NCBI GenBank assembly: GCA_904501935.1
Contig: CAJGDA010000087.1
Coordinates: 1 to 6,646, forward strand
Source of the DNA: an uncultured Methanobrevibacter sp.
Lineage (GTDB): Archaea > Methanobacteriota > Methanobacteria > Methanobacteriales > Methanobacteriaceae
Length of the DNA stretch: 6,646 bases
Direction: 5' to 3'
In this document: positions 5,032 to 6,646 of the stretch, one piece after another
How the letters are laid out: every line of letters starts with the position of its first letter
Position numbering within the stretch: the stretch's first letter is position 1
The notes under the pieces: model-generated
Database searches by the model: none
What the model was told of the DNA's origin: nothing
What the model saw: the letters and a program-made list of their open reading frames with translations, nothing else
Translations under genes and position numbers: made by a program

Positions 5032-5124
5032 TCATTCATATGCTGCCAGTTTTCCGGCATCAACAACATATTCGCAATGCTTTTTGTCCAAAGCAGTTTC
5101 TACAATCTTTGATATATTTGACAT
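5032..5124 (-). pseudogene. Possible coding fragment, unknown family
   Basis: On the minus strand ATG 5124 opens a 30-codon frame (starts MSNISKIVETALDKKHCEY, ends KLAAYE) with codon use typical of the neighbours. A TGA follows at 5032-5034. Skipping four bases (a GAAT/GAAC near-duplication) would continue it with ERSLEKMNVMKYQK to another stop. It has no clear ribosome binding site and I recognise no family. It may be the 5' end of a lost gene converging on the exporter remnant, or chance. Confidence 0.25.
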
Positions 5125-5232
5125 TTTTCAAACATCGATAATTTTAAATGAATTTGCTCACTTTTCTTTTAAAACCCTATTAAATATTCCAGTTAATGTC
5201 TTAAATCTTTAACATAGCTTATATAAAATTTC

Positions 5233-5266
5233 ACAACATATATGCAATGTTGTTCATTATTTTTTT
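5233..5266 (+). terminator. 7-bp hairpin and T-tract before the DUF308 gene
   Basis: ACAACAT (5233-5239) and ATGTTGT (5247-5253) are perfect complements around a seven-base loop, followed by T7 (5260-5266). It resembles a terminator for plus-strand transcription out of the decayed exporter region. The symmetry would also suit an operator for the DUF308 promoter just downstream. Confidence 0.45.
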
Positions 5267-5277
5267 AATTAGTTAAA

Positions 5278-5290
5278 ACATATATAATAG
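5278..5290 (+). promoter_or_regulatory. TATA box for the DUF308-UbiB unit
   Basis: ACATATATAATAG is a strong TATA-like sequence. A start about 25 bases on (near 5308) leaves a short leader carrying GGTGAT (5316-5321). An ATAGT/ACTAT inverted repeat (5287-5300) abuts it and could bind a regulator. Confidence 0.5.
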
Positions 5291-5315
5291 TATTAACTAT
5301 ATATTATTAAATAAT

Positions 5316-5321
5316 GGTGAT
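5316..5321 (+). promoter_or_regulatory. Ribosome binding site deciding the DUF308 start
   Basis: GGTGAT, then TATC, then ATG 5326. The upstream ATG at 5314 overlaps this site and so is not the likely start. Confidence 0.65.
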
Positions 5322-5325
5322 TATC

Positions 5326-5826
5326 ATGGATTTTAAGAAAATATTAGGAATTTTATTAATAATTTTGGGTATAATTTTTGCAGTTTACCCTCTGTATAGT
5401 GCACAGGCAGTGTCCTGGATTGCAGGAATATGTTTAATCGTATTCGGATTTGCTTCCATTATTGACGGATTTTCAGTATGGAGCATGATGGCCCATGTTT
5501 CACTGCTCGATATACTGTTTGGAATTTTTGCAATACTACTGGGAATATTATTCATATATAAAATAGATGCATTGTCTTTCCTTGTTGCATATCAGTTCTA
5601 CTTGATTGCATTTGTATTGATATTTGTTGGTATTTTCGGAATTTTCTTCGCATTGGATTCAATATCCAGAATAGTATCAGTACTGGTTTTAGTCCTAGGT
5701 ATAGTAGCTGTTTATCTTGCTTTCACATCACTTGCACAACCTTTATATGTTGCAATCATCGTTGGAATATGTTTGATTATGGAAGGAATATTATTCCTGG
5801 CATCAGGAATTGCTGAAAGTAATTAA
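5326..5826 (+). CDS. DUF308/HdeD-like six-helix membrane protein
   Basis: This 166-residue protein is predicted to cross the membrane six times, with hairpins of the DUF308 (HdeD-like) kind: ILGILLIILGIIFAVYPLYS (6-25), WIAGICLIVFGFASIIDGFS (31-50), DILFGIFAILLGILFIYKID (62-81), FYLIAFVLIFVGIFGIFFAL (91-110), IVSVLVLVLGIVAVYLAFTS (116-135), and YVAIIVGICLIMEGILFLAS (144-163). Each pair repeats the family's G-x3-I/L-x-G small-residue pattern and the first loop keeps the YP. HdeD of enterobacteria supports acid resistance at high density; in archaea the role is unknown. Start ATG 5326 is favoured by GGTGAT four bases upstream, over ATG 5314. The UbiB-like kinase gene begins 14 bases after its stop, so the two are likely co-transcribed. 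Confidence 0.88.
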   Translation: MDFKKILGILLIILGIIFAVYPLYSAQAVSWIAGICLIVFGFASIIDGFSVWSMMAHVSLLDILFGIFAILLGILFIYKIDALSFLVAYQFYLIAFVLIFVGIFGIFFALDSISRIVSVLVLVLGIVAVYLAFTSLAQPLYVAIIVGICLIMEGILFLASGIAESN

Positions 5827-5840
5827 ATTAGGGGATTAAT

Positions 5841-6646
5841 ATGGATAAGGAAACAAAGGAACGTTTAGGCGAAATCAGAGCCGCCCTAAAGAAATATGGC
5901 TTCGACAAGATTTTAGGCGAAACTGCAAAAAACAAAATACGCAGAATCGATGATGACGACGAATCGACCAGTCTTTTATTGGATGATGAGATTCCTGTTA
6001 AATTAAGACTAATGCTTCAGGAATTGGGAACCACTTTCATTAAATTAGGTCAGCTATTAAGTACAAGGCCTGACATTGTCGGAGAAGATATAGCAAATGA
6101 ATTAGCTAACCTGCAGGATGACAATCCAGCAATAACATATGAACAGGTAAAAGCAATAGTTGAAAGGGAACTCAATGGCAATATCGATGAATTATTTGAA
6201 GATTTCAATCATGAAGAATTGGCAACCGCATCCATCGGCCAGGTTCATGAAGCAAAATTAATCACAGGTGAACGTGTTGCAGTCAAAATCCAAAAGGAAG
6301 GCATTGCTGATAAGATTGACCTTGATTTAAGGATAATGAAATATATCGCCGATCGTGCAGATAAATGGAACTCAGATTTAAGGAAAATAAACTTGCCTGG
6401 AATTATGGAAGAATTTGACCGTTCCATTCACAAGGAAATTGACTACAACAATGAATTCATGAATATGCAACGCATTGAAACAAATTTCATGGAAAATCCG
6501 CAAATTCATATTCCAGCAACCTATCCAAAATATTGTACCTCAAAAGTCCTGACAATGGAATTCATTGAAGGTACAAAGCTGAATGACGTTTATGCAAGTA
6601 CCGGCGATGAATTTGACAAAAAGCTTTTGGCAAAAAATGTCCTTGA
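5841..6646 (+). CDS. ABC1/UbiB (AarF/COQ8) family atypical kinase (partial, N-terminal 268 residues)
   Basis: The frame is open to the window's right edge. Family hallmarks appear in order: FIKLGQLLSTRPD (66-78, the KxGQ motif that covers the active site), ATASIGQVHEA (128-138, the alanine-rich loop that replaces the glycine-rich loop of ordinary kinases), VAVKIQ (146-151) with the ATP-binding Lys149, EFDRSIHKEIDYNNE (191-205) with the ExD motif, and VLTMEFIEGTKL (236-247). The catalytic and metal-binding residues lie beyond the edge. UbiB/COQ8 proteins are ATPases or kinases that support isoprenoid-quinone synthesis at membranes; methanogens of this kind have no ubiquinone, so here a role with other isoprenoid lipids is only inference. 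ATG 5841 is preceded by GGGGAT with a four-base spacer. It probably shares a transcript with the DUF308 gene. Confidence 0.94.
   Translation, partial: MDKETKERLGEIRAALKKYGFDKILGETAKNKIRRIDDDDESTSLLLDDEIPVKLRLMLQELGTTFIKLGQLLSTRPDIVGEDIANELANLQDDNPAITYEQVKAIVERELNGNIDELFEDFNHEELATASIGQVHEAKLITGERVAVKIQKEGIADKIDLDLRIMKYIADRADKWNSDLRKINLPGIMEEFDRSIHKEIDYNNEFMNMQRIETNFMENPQIHIPATYPKYCTSKVLTMEFIEGTKLNDVYASTGDEFDKKLLAKNVL

Noticed and set aside
4611..5035. Three copies of AACGTTCAT (two direct at 5007 and 5027, one inverted at 4611)
   Set aside because: The word is short, contains a palindromic core and lies in decayed coding sequence; copies are too few and unspaced to call an array or element.
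6245..6427. Minus-strand 60-codon open frame
   Set aside because: It is antisense to conserved UbiB motifs.
1..6646. CRISPR array, tRNA, rRNA or transposase
   Set aside because: No regularly spaced repeats, cloverleaf, rRNA core sequence or transposase motif was seen on either strand.

Overview
The window looks like a stretch of a low-GC methanogenic archaeon close to Methanobrevibacter (Methanobacteriales). This is inferred from AT-rich codon use, archaeal TATA boxes, GGTGAT-type ribosome binding sites exactly four bases before ATG, leaderless-looking genes and the gene set. No rRNA, tRNA, CRISPR array or insertion-sequence transposase is visible.

Left part (1-2116, all minus strand). A 5'-complete but window-truncated UvrA-like ABC ATPase lies at the edge and lacks the UvrB-binding domain of true UvrA. 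Upstream of it is a compact three-gene operon: an ArsR/SmtB repressor, a DGC-domain putative zinc-binding protein, and a C_GCAxxG_C_C family protein. All three are cysteine-rich. A tandem palindromic operator overlaps the TATA box of the ArsR promoter, so the operon probably autoregulates in response to a thiol-binding metal, metalloid or redox signal.

Middle part (2289-3362, plus strand). A maltose-acetyltransferase-type hexapeptide acetyltransferase is followed by an exported cyclophilin-like protein and a strong hairpin/T-tract terminator.

Decayed part (3380-5266). Remains of two membrane-protein genes, a TMEM175/DUF1211 channel and a DHA2-type MFS exporter, flank an intact pair of tiny homologous three-helix membrane proteins. 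The pair resembles single halves of TerC/LysE-fold transporters. Charge distribution predicts opposite membrane orientations for the two, as expected of a split inverted-repeat transporter. They share a 41-bp block that is nearly identical at the DNA level.

Right part (5326-6646, plus strand). A six-helix DUF308/HdeD-type membrane protein is followed after 14 bases by an ABC1/UbiB (AarF) atypical kinase that runs off the window. The two probably form one transcription unit acting at the membrane.
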